From Planococcus citri (lineage: Eukaryota; Arthropoda; Insecta; Hemiptera; Pseudococcidae): a DNA stretch of 64,000 bases. The notes under the pieces were generated by a model, which searched no databases, was not told the DNA's origin, and was given only the letters and a program-made list of their open reading frames with translations. This document shows positions 50,822-61,169 of the stretch, in pieces; position 1 is the first letter of the stretch; each line of letters begins with the position of its first letter. Position numbers and translations under genes: made by a program. The DNA is taken from NCBI RefSeq assembly GCF_950023065.1, contig NC_088680.1, positions 64,021,350 through 64,085,349 of the forward strand. Reading direction: 5' to 3'.

Positions 50822-51605
50822 TATCCATTTCATTTTATATTTGCATGTAATGTACTAAGTGGTACACCTTTTTTTTTACTGTACATAGTATTTTACCTAC
50901 TAAGGAGAAAAATCAATTTTAAGAATTTATTATAAGTACGCTTCCTTTTTTATGATCATGTATGTACTTATATTTAGTTGACACTATCGACCTAATTCAT
51001 CTTCGCGATAGATATAGAAAAATAACATTCTTTTTCTTTAAAAAAAAACCATTTGTACCAATAATTATAAAATTAATGTAAGTTTTTCGTCATTTCATCT
51101 TTAAAATTTTCATTTTTAAACAACAATGTTATTTAACACGAAAAAAAAAAGAAAAAAATATACGCCATTTTATACCATACAGCATTTCAATTATTTATTT
51201 TATTTTTCATTTTGAAATTTGAATTTGAAATTGATCGAACAGCTAAACTCGATTTTATTTGTATAAACTGATCTCATTTCTTATTTTCTTTCTTTTTAAA
51301 TACCCACAACTTTGCATTAAAGCCCAACTGCCTAATGCAGTGTTATAGTGACCAATTTATCAGTGTAGTGTAAAACTATATCTATTTGCACAAAATAATA
51401 TGATTTCATGCGATGAAAAATACGTACAAGATAAGATGCTGTATGAAATTGTAAACGGTTGTGATTTAGAATGTTTAGTATAAGATTGATTCTTAAAAAT
51501 AGGTAATGGCGAAGAAAAAAATCATTTTGTAAATATTCTTCTTTTTTTTATACATTGTTTTATTATTCTTCATTGCAATAAACATTTCATCATTGTGTGC
51601 TTGAA
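50822..51605 (+). other. Proposed 3'-terminal exon and 3' untranslated region
   Basis: A strong acceptor (CCTTTTCAATCATTTAACAG) precedes 50822. If spliced from the GTAAGT at 47008, it adds about eleven more residues before TAA at 50856-50858; the rest to about 51605 is non-coding, AT-rich and ends with AATAAA at 51577 and a GT-rich element. The alternative is that the coding frame ends at 47011 and this is a separate or unused exon. Confidence 0.45.
51577..51582 (+). terminator. Polyadenylation signal of the TSPN-TSP1-EGF gene
   Basis: AATAAA followed about 10-20 bp later by CATTGTGTGCTTG, a GT-rich downstream element. It is the last good plus-strand signal before the oppositely oriented FMC1-like gene. 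Confidence 0.55.
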
Positions 51606-51868
51606 TGAAATTTGAATGTCATTTAATTTTTATGATCAGGCTATACTTCTGATTTTTCTTCATATCTCACGCAATGCAATATTTGATCCAAAAAAAAAAA
51701 AAAAAATCTAAAAAAAGGCAAATTGCAATATTCATTTGGAAAAATAATTATAATAAATAAACAGTTCAATCAAGTTCTGAATTGGCTGGAAGCAATTTTC
51801 AACGAGATGAGAGTAATTGAGAATGAAACACTCACGTACAAAAACTACGAAATAGAAAAAATTAAACA

Positions 51869-51874
51869 TTTATT
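51869..51874 (-). terminator. Polyadenylation signal of the FMC1-like gene
   Basis: TTTATT on the plus strand, AATAAA on the minus strand, about 275 bp after the stop codon of the FMC1-like frame. It is a plausible, untested end of that transcript. Confidence 0.45.
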
Positions 51875-52146
51875 CATAGTAAATGAATGCAATTATTATA
51901 ACAAAAAAAACATCACTTCTACTAACATTATTGTTCTAAAAAAAAGTTGAACAAAAGTGGATTTTAAAAAATATCCCAAATGTAATAGATTTTTATACTT
52001 CCAATCTCAAATTAACGATTTTTATATCAAAAGAATTAAGAACGAAAGTTCCTTTTCGACTACCTACATCTTTTCTCAAGAGTCAAGACACATCCGAAAC
52101 TTTCTTTGGATTAAACTTATGTACAACATGAGTTTACTTTACTTCA

Positions 52147-52455
52147 TTACTTGGGATCATGAGGTAATTTGAACCCAACCATATCAGCAGTTTGTTTAAT
52201 ACTACGTTCACCTCTACCTTGATATTTTTCACATAGTTCTTTATAACGTCGAGAGCTCTCCAAATAACATCGATACGTATCTGCTAAATACACCATTTCA
52301 TCTTGTTTTCTACACAGTTGAGCATCGGTAACTTGAAATTTCTTGCATAATTCCATGATATAAGGTCCAATTACTGAATTCTTGATACTCTTATCGAGTG
52401 TAGCGTCTTTCACTTCGTATAACAGGTTTCGAATCAATCTAGAGTTTTGTGCCAT
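52147..52455 (-). CDS. FMC1: FMC1 homologue, mitochondrial ATP synthase assembly factor
   Basis: A 102-residue protein that matches the FMC1 family (C7orf55 in human), small LYR-superfamily proteins of the mitochondrial matrix that help assemble the F1 part of complex V, in yeast by supporting Atp12. Seen directly: an N-terminal helix with RLIRNLLYEVK, a central QLCRKQDEMVYLADTYRCYL, and the C-terminal family signature GERSIKQTADMVGFKLPHDP. The length is near that of animal relatives. The ATG sits 4 bp after a splice acceptor (TTTTCTTGTTACAG), so the whole coding region is in one exon. Stop TAA is at 52147-52149. The gene is convergent with the large extracellular gene on its left. Confidence 0.93.
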   Translation of the reverse strand: MAQNSRLIRNLLYEVKDATLDKSIKNSVIGPYIMELCKKFQVTDAQLCRKQDEMVYLADTYRCYLESSRRYKELCEKYQGRGERSIKQTADMVGFKLPHDPK

Positions 52456-52459
52456 TTTG

Positions 52460-52694
52460 CTGTAACAAGAAAATCAATTTTTACGTAGAGTTAGAATTAT
52501 TTAGAAACCGAATTTTGCAAATATCAAGTACCTAAGAGCTGAATGATGAAATGGAATATTACGAGAGGAATTTTACAACCTCACCGACAATAACATTGAG
52601 ATTTGAGGGCAAGTATCCAACAGAGGGAAGCAATCTACGTAATGGTAAAGTTGATTACAGGAGTACGAAGTATTTAAAATCAAGAATAACTCAC
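52460..52694 (-). other. Inferred intron in the 5' leader of the FMC1-like gene
   Basis: On the minus strand AAAGG is followed by GTGAGT (52694 downward), and the intron ends TTGTTACAG at 52460, giving 235 bp. Both sites fit the consensus. A leader exon would then lie from 52695 upward, within roughly 150 bp of an unusual GCGCCATCTA word at 52851-52860. Confidence 0.6.
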
Positions 52695-52860
52695 CCTTTA
52701 GAAACTATAGTTCTATAAAATCGCTTCAAACATCCAACTTCCACAATTCTGTACAATTTTTTGAAAAGTTCAAATTTCTTATCACTGTTATCAAAATTAT
52801 AAAGCTCCGGTATAATTCAATTTTGGCCAAGTCTTTCGCAGATTTTTAGAGCGCCATCTA

Positions 52861-54950
52861 CGGTACAATAAATCAACTATTGCATAAACTCATTTTTTTT
52901 TCAAAAAAAACATTTTTTTTTTAAATTATTTTAATGCAAAGATAGGTAATAAGAGATAAATGACAAAAAAATCCGCCTGATTATAATTTTAAAAACTTGG
53001 ACTAATTTTGCAACATTTTGGCAATTTTTTGCAATAAACTAAATTTTTGCAATTTCAGGCAAAAAAAAGAAAAACAAACGATTTTTGGCAAAAAAGCAAG
53101 ACTTTGACAATCTTGGCAAAAAGTGATACTTACTTTTTAGTTTTTAAGCCATTTCTAGGAACTAGGAAAAAAACAAAAACCAAGAGATTTGGGCGATTTT
53201 CAAGCAAAAAAAACCTTGGCTAAAAAAAACAGAATGTAAGACTGTGACAATAACTTCAAAAAAACAAAAAGTAGGACTTCATCTTGTTAGATGTTAGATA
53301 ATTAGGTAATTAATTTAAGAGTTGTACAGTTGCACTGTACAAGTTTAAAACAAATTAATAAACAAAAAAATCCTTTTAAAACTGTTTTTTTTTTGTTTTA
53401 AACGTGTTTTTTTTCAACTCCAATTTATTTTGAAAAATAAGCGGGTTTTTCAGTTTCTCGTTGAAAAAGAAGTGGAATTGAATAAACCGTATTTTTCGAG
53501 ACAAATTTTGTGTTTTGATTTCAATTTTCTTGAGCCTTACAGCTATTTTGTGAGTATGACGTCACATCTTAAAAATTAATGACTGGTGAATCCAAAGCAA
53601 ATGGATTTGTGTTTAAGACAGAGAGAATAAAACTATTTTAAAACAAAAAAAAAAGTTTTATTTGTTGTTGTTTTTTTAAAAATACGTTTTTGTACAACTC
53701 TAATTATTATGGGTTCAAAAATAATAGATACTTACATATTTTGCTTGCAATTTCTGTCAAAAAAAGCTAGACTTGGACAGTTCTTGAAAAAATGAGAGGC
53801 TTTTTGGCATTTTCTCCAAAAAAATTAGCAGTTTTTCTAAAAAGAAGAAATTTTTGTCGTTTTTGAAAAAGCGAAAATTTTTGAGAATTTTTAGCAAAAT
53901 GCAAGATTTTTATAATTTCAACTACCTACCTACATAGATGAGGAAAACCCCTTTGGCAATTTCTGGAAAAAAGGCTAGAATCTTGGACAATTGTTTTTTC
54001 AAAAAAAGGAAGACTATACATTTTGTATTTGGAATTTTTGTACCAAGAAAAAGTGAAATTTTGTCAAAATTTTTACAAGAACACGTCGAGTTTTCGCCAA
54101 TTTCTTGTAAAAAGCTAGACTTTGACAATTCTAGCAAAAAGCAGAACCTTTGGTTACGCAATTTAGGGGTCAAAACACGATACATTTTCGTAGTTCTTGT
54201 CAAAAAAAAAAAGGACTTATGATTTCTGAACAATTTGAAAAAGAATGAAACTTATTGGAACTTTCTGCAAATAGACGAGACGTTAATTATTTTCTGGTCT
54301 TTCAGAGCAATTTGAAAATTTTATAAAAAATAAAAATACTTCATTTTAAAGATTTTTTCAATTTTTAAAAATTTGCCAGAAATTTAAGAATGAACTTTAG
54401 ATTTATCACGGATGTCTTAGTCTTTAAGAATTAAGAAGTAGCAAACGAACGACTTTGGAGGAGGAGGAGGAGGAGAGGTCGAATTCAGAAAAACGAAATA
54501 CGTCGGTTAATTTTCTGTAAAAGTAGACGAATTTGTATTCTTAATTAACGTATTTTAAAATTAGGGATTTTCTACTCGTAAAAAACTCATAAATTTAATT
54601 CATTTTTTCAATCCGTTACCTTGCAGGCTGTTTTCAACTCCTCGATTGGCAAATATATATACATGAAAGTGAGATGGGTTGCCTATGTGAGTGGTGAAAG
54701 AGGCACTCAAAATTTACAAAGCATATTCCTACAATTTTGATGAAACAAGCAGATTTTTTGCAAAAATAGAACCAAAGAAACTGATTTTACTGAAATTTTG
54801 GCAAAAAAATATCACTTTCTGGCAATTTTGACAAAAACTGATCTTTTTTACAAGTTATACTTACCAATAGGAGGGTTTTTTGCAATTTGGACGAAAAAAA
54901 AGTGATATTGACATTTTAATTAAACCTGATTTTGGTAGGCAATTTTTTTA
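52861..54950. other. AT-rich low-complexity region with GGCAATTTTTGACAAAAA words
   Basis: To the right of the FMC1-like gene. Frequent TTTTTGGCAATTTT and TTTGACAATTxTTGGCAAAAA phrases suggest a decayed short-unit repeat related to the duplication at 54951-55495. The open frames at 53922-54233 lie on both strands of the same stretch and are not credible proteins. Confidence 0.5.
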
Positions 54951-55495
54951 CAAATATAAATTTAACAAAGAAGCACAAATTTCCCAGAAATTTTGACATT
55001 TTGGACTGAAAAGAAGCTCAGCAATTTTGGTAAAAAAAAACACAAAACAATTTTGATTTTTTTTTGACAATTTTTGCCGAAAATTGGTCATTTTTACAGT
55101 TTGTACAAAAAAGTAAGATTTTTCGCAATTTTGGAAAATATGGTAAGATTTTTTGGTAGTTTAGGTAAAAAATGATTTCTTCTTGCAATTTTTACAAAAG
55201 GCTGTCTGGAAATTTTGACAAATATAAATTTTTAGCTACTTACAAAGAAGCACAAATTTCCCAGAAATTTTGACATTTTGGACTGAAAAGAACCTTAGGG
55301 ATTTTGGTAAAAAAAAAAAAATACAATTTTAATTTTTTTTTGACAATTTTTATTGAAAATTGGTCATTTTTACAGTTTGTACAAAAAAGTAAGATTTTTC
55401 GCAATTTTGAAAAATATGGTTCGATTTTTTGGTAGTTTTGGTAAAGAATGATTTCTTCTTGCAATTTTTACAAAAGGCTGTCTGGAAATTTTGAC
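54951..55495. repeat. Tandem duplication, period 268 bp
   Basis: Two adjacent copies starting CAAATATAAATTT at 54951 and 55219, each containing AGAAGCACAAATTTCCCAGA, GAAAATTGGTCATTTTTACA and ending ACAAAAGGCTGTCTGGAAAT. They differ by small indels in T-runs. The minus frames at 55240-55778 are translations of this repeat. Confidence 0.88.
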
Positions 55496-58400
55496 CAAGA
55501 ACAAATTTTTCTGTCTTTTTGCAAAAAAACAGAACTTGTAGAAAATTTTGATCAAAAAAATAAGTATTTTTTGCAATTTTAAGTTGGACAAAAAAGTAAA
55601 ATTTTTTGGTAATTTTGATTTTGAAAAAAGCTGTTTTTTTTGAAAAATTTGACACAAAATGGCAAATTTTTAGGCCACAAAAAGTGAGAATTTTTGGAAA
55701 TTCTGGCTGAAAAAAAAATATGTTTTTGGTAATTTTGACAAAAACAAGACTTTCTGGCAATTTTAAAGAAAAGGACATTTTTTTGACAATAAAAATAGAA
55801 AGTAGAAAAATAAATTCTTGTCTTGTTTAATTTTTTAAATCAGTAGGTATAAAATTGATTAAGGCTTTGGGATTCAATAACAATCACTGAACTCTCAAAT
55901 CATCTGTACGTACAGTGAGCCGAACACACCAAAAAATCAAGCATAAATTACCTTCCTAAACCCTCTCCATACATAACTAACCATCGAAAATCAACTATTA
56001 ATAAATCCAAAAACCCACATTCACTCATTCTCTATCAGTATCTCGGATACTTTCAAACCATAACCTAAGTTATCCTGTTTCTAAAATATCCATTTCCTTT
56101 TAAAATTACTCAACGTGCGGAAGTTGATATCAAAAATCAACGTATTCTTCCCTCTCGTCGTCGTCAAATATCTCGTCGAGTAAGCATCATTCATACGTAG
56201 CTTTCTCGAACCTATTTTTCTGGCAAGTGGCTACCCAACTGACTGGAAGTGGAATGCCAGTGACATTTAATGTCGCATTTTCATTAACAATCGAAAAGGG
56301 AAGAGGATTTTCAGGTGGTTATTTTTAACTATAATACCAGACGTTTAATTTTAAACTTGGTCTTTTCTAATACACGAGATAGTAAGTTCATTAAAAACAT
56401 GCGACATCTTGCATCAGTCTTTCAGTTCGACCATTGTTTGTATCCAGAAAGGTTCTCCAAATTTTCGTCATCGTCACTAAATACTTGTATTAGATTTTCT
56501 TCGGAGATTTACTTCGTACTTTCGCGAACTGGTGCAATCAATGAGATAAAGACGTAGCTACAGGAACAAAGAATACGAGTATAAGACCCTGCTTAATTGG
56601 TGAGTTTGTTTATTGTTGGTAAAATTAACCTTTTTTTTTTTTTTTTTTTTTTCGTTAAAATGCAAAATATTTTTATTTTTCAGTTTTACCAAAATTGAAT
56701 AAAAAAATAAACATTTTGCAGAATTTGCCACAAAATAAATTACTCGATAACAAATTCTCTTGAAAAAATTTAATTTGAATATTTCGACGTTTTTTTTTTC
56801 GAACAAATTGAATGCCCTGTTTTTTTACTGCTTAAAAGTTGTTGCTTTAAATTTCGAAAGTTCAGTTGAAGTATTCGAATTGAAAGCTGGATGTAATTTG
56901 CTTTTTAAATTTGTAGGAATTCCGCCGAAATCTTTGTTGTGTAACTTTTTTTGTTCCTTAATCACGAAAACTAGTCGAGAATATTTTACTGTATCTTCGA
57001 ATAAACTTACCGACAAATTTTTCCAACCAAAAGTTGGGTAAATAAAAGAAACTGGGTGTTTAAAAATAAATTCTTTCAACAAAAAACACAAAATGGAAAA
57101 TTTTTCTGTTTTTTTATTTAAAAAATGAGAATTTGTTAGGTTGAATTTTTTTATTAAATTACTTGGTTACATATTCAGGTAATTTTTTGAATGATAATTG
57201 AACGTAGACAATAAATTCCAATTCAAATGGACAATACAATGGATATTTAAATATTTCCTTTTTTTTAAAAATAAAGAATATAAATTCTTTATTCGTATTA
57301 TTAAATACCCAACTATTTAACGAAGAATCTAACACTTTTCTAAATAATTCTAATTATAGGATAGACCATTTCATTACACCATTATAGGGCTATGTAACTC
57401 GATGTAAAAAATACTCAATGGTATGGAATAAACATCCTAACACGAATCCAAATAGGCACCGTGCTTACCTATCTATTTAAAAAGTGAAAGAAAAAAACCA
57501 CGCGTGCATTCCTCCGCGTACTAATTCTTTCATTTATTCATCTTAAGGTGCACTTTTTTCGTATTACAGTATGAATAAAAATAACTCTACGATGCACATT
57601 AATATTAACGAAGTACCAAAACAATGTACCAAAATGCTCACTCCCCCCTGCTCACCTACCCTGACCATAGTGTTTAAATGATTTAATGTTAGAATTTGTC
57701 AGTACTGTGTGTCTATAGTGTTACCCTCGTCCTCCCTCTGGAGTGTGGACGACGATGAGATAGAATAGAACTTGACGTTTTGTTACAATTCCTGTGTGTT
57801 GTGTTTGTGTTTGCTTACCCTTAAATTCTTTTTACTTTGCTGGAGGTATTACGTCTTATAGACATCCGTTTCCGGAGTGTGGGCTGCCAACTTTTGATCA
57901 TAATTAAAAGATGAATCTTTTGTCTTTGCGGTATGCTTGAATTTTTTTAAAGCAGGAATATTTTTATGCATAGATATTGGAGCGTTACACGACGCCGTAT
58001 AATTATGATGAAACGACACTTAAGTATTACGAGATATGCTTTATAAAGCTAATAAACGAACTGTAAAGCTCTTCGTGTTACTTAGAAATTAATACATTCT
58101 GAAATTTACGATATTATATAGCACCGAAACCATATATATATATGATAATTATCGCTATTTTCAAGCTACATAGACTACAACTTAAGCATTTCTAAACAAA
58201 AGTAAACTCCATTAACCGCCAGACATCTTGAATAATTAAATACACGAAACTATTTCTTATGCATATCTACGTACATTGGTGTTGGTTGTGAATTAATGTT
58301 CGATAAAGATGCCTTAAGTGCGAGGGTGAATTATCTAGTTGATTTTGAACTTGGGAAAAAATGATAAATATGCCCTACTTATAAGAATTTCAGCACCGTT

Positions 58401-60789
58401 TATGAATAGGTATTGGATTTTTTTTTGAAATAAAAATAACTCGTCTATTTTTGAAAATCATTCACCACAAAAACTAGATAATTTTTCAAATGAGTTCTTT
58501 AAAAAATCAACCCTTTTGAGTTGCAGTTTTCAATTTCTTGGTGGCTTCAAACACGACAAGTTCGGAATAAAAGTTAACTAGTTCACAATGCATTTTTTAT
58601 GATGCAAGGTGTGAGAAAAAAGTAGAAATTTGGATACCTACCTAATTGGCGAAGTTTAATTGAGCAAAGTTGATACGAGCAAGATGAAGGAAACTTATTA
58701 TAACTACGAGTACAAGTTAAATAATACAGTTTCCTTCCTTGAATCTAGAATAGGTACCGAAGTTTCTCGTTCAAAGTTCAACTGCAGGTATTTTCATTTT
58801 TTATTTTTCGATTACCAGACAGACGTGCCCTATTGGAGCTAGACTGTGTGTGTCGTCTTTTATGCAGTGGCGTGAGAGGAGGTAAGACTGAAATTTTCCC
58901 AAATTTATTCGCCTTATTTTCTCAACTTTTTCCCTCAGACCCCACCCCTTCCCCCAGCTTCTCTAGTTTTTTTCATGCTAATTAGTCAGATGTGTTTTGT
59001 ACAAATTTCGAGAGGAGGAGTTGGAAACAAAAATGTTGAATAATATTTCAAATGTTCAAAAACGATGCTTTTATTTTTAAACTTGACAAAAAATTTGAAT
59101 TATTGCTCTATTGCAAGGTTGGCATTGAAATCCAACATAAAAATTTCACTATTTTTTTATTTTTTTTTCGTGTTTTTTTCGGCTTATTTTTGACGTGAAA
59201 AGTCCATTTTTCTACTCTGTAACTCTTTGGTCGAAGAAAGCATGTAAAAGGAAAATGATTCGTAATTCAAGAAGTAAAAACCCACAGTTTTTGGTAATTT
59301 TCTTTGATTTCACCAGCTTACACAATTTCTTTCCAATTTTCCCAAATTTCTCAACTTTTTCCAACTCATTATCCAATTTTTTCCAAAAATTCCCTCTTTT
59401 TCGTCTAAATTTTTCTATCTGAGGAGACACCTCCCCCCCCCACATCCCCTTTTCCGCACGTCTCTGCTTTTGTGCGATTTTTTCGGTTTTAAATAATAAA
59501 TTTTAAAACGAGAGTGATGTATTTGTTAAACCAGGCTTTTAACATGCTTTCAGTAACTGTTATATGTTGGGGTGGAGGAGGGGGAGGGAGTGAAAAATGT
59601 GAATTTTTTCAAACGTCCATGACTGAGAACTTCATCGATTATTCCACAAAATTTCGCCGAGTGTTTGTGAAAATGGAATTAGAAAAAGGAAGCAGGGTGG
59701 TTCTAATTTTGGGAGTTGGAATTTTTTTCGTTTCCAATGAGTGAATCGTCCTATATTAAGAATTCATTTGTCTGGTCAAAAAATCTAAATATGTAGTGTT
59801 GTAATATGAGAGTGTGGACTGTGGAGGCAAAGGACGAACTGGCGAAAAAAAAGATGGTTAAAATAAGTATGGCCAAAAAAATTTGAAAAATTGGTATTTC
59901 AGTAATTTTTAGAAATTTTGACACAAATGCATGTTTAAATGCCAAGAGGATTCAGACTATATTGGAGAATGTTGACTAAAAGTTAATTTGGACAAATTTG
60001 AATGTCGTTTTTTGAAAAACTGGAATTTAAAAAAAAAATGCTAGAGCCTCCAAAATAACTTAAAACCACCTTCAATCGACTCTGAATATTAAAAATAGGG
60101 CATATAAGCTGATTTTCAGTATTTCACACCCAAAAAAAAATTTAAAAAAAATGATGAACAGTGAACTTTTGACATTTTTAATCATTAGGTAGGTAAATCG
60201 CTGTACAAATAAATATGGTTCCAAATTAAAACATACTAATTTTGAAAAAATTGTGCAAATCAATTTTCAAAAATCAAAACGATTCGAAACATTTTACAAT
60301 CGATTAGTCGAGTTGAAAATAGAACAGGTATATACTAAATTTCTGCTCTACGTGTCAATTTTGATATTTTCTCATTTTTTTGACCCTTTGATTTTCAAAA
60401 GACCCACATAAAATGGCTCTTCCCTAAAATTGTTGATTTTTAAGAGAAAAAAAAATCACTAAAAATTTTCGCTCCTTAACTTGAAATCAAATCGTACCAA
60501 AACATCCTACCTACCCAAATTTTCAAAAAAATAAGAAAAAAAAACAAAAAATTGAAATTTTTAAATTTTTACAGAAAATAATTGCATAAAATATTGTTTA
60601 AGATGACTCGCAAACAAAATCATGAGAATCCCCAATAATTAGCAAAAACCTCGATAAACCTTCTGTAATATTTGACAAAATTGAGCAAAAATTGCATAAA
60701 AAAGTCCTAAGAACGTTTTTAAATCACTGCTAATGAAAAAAAAAAAATGTTGGGATTTTATTGAAATTGTTTACAGATTTGGCAAAAAT
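55496..60789. other. Intergenic sequence, no supported gene
   Basis: To 55800 the GGCAATTTTGACAAAA-type repeat continues. Beyond that it is mostly unique, AT-rich sequence with scattered TAGGTA words and T-runs (56630-56652). A stretch near 57640-57920 has a less biased base content, but I cannot define an exon there. Open frames at 56315-56557 and 56760-57041 show no domain. Confidence 0.5.
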
Positions 60790-61169
60790 TATACAGGGTG
60801 TCCGGAGGGTGGTAGTAAGAGTACAACCAGGTACGAGTAAAAAAAACGCAAGATAAACAAGTTGCCTATCTTGAAAATTGAAGTGGCAGAATACGTTTTC
60901 AAAATTCAAGAGCCAAAATCTAATTTTGACCTTATGGGGAGGTAGTGCTTTGAAAAATGAACAAAATTACCTATCTATTATAACGTTTTGCCTAACTTGC
61001 AAATTAAAGGAGCTAAATGATTTTTAATTTCAAAAAATCACAATGAAAAAATAAATGCGGAAATGACTTTTAAAAAATTAAAAAATTTTGTTACGATCAT
61101 TTTTTTTCCTTACTCTAAAATTTAAACAGATCTCAAGTTTGTACCATCACTCCCTGGACACCCTGTATA
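60790..61169. mobile_element. Short TIR element (MITE)
   Basis: Left end TATACAGGGTGTCCGGAGGG and right end, as reverse complement, TATACAGGGTGTCCAGGGAG give an inverted repeat of about 20 bp with two mismatches, enclosing about 380 bp without a transposase. TATA at both edges is compatible with a TA target. A further GGACACCCTATATA near 61308-61322 looks like the end of a second, related or nested copy. Confidence 0.7.

Noticed and set aside
53922..54233. Overlapping frames of 94 and 103 codons on both strands
   Set aside because: They occupy the same low-complexity AT-rich stretch in opposite directions, with no domain and no splice or polyadenylation context.
55240..55778. Minus-strand frames of 74 to 142 codons
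   Set aside because: They read through a 268-bp tandem duplication and A/T runs; the lysine, phenylalanine and isoleucine-rich sequence reflects composition only.
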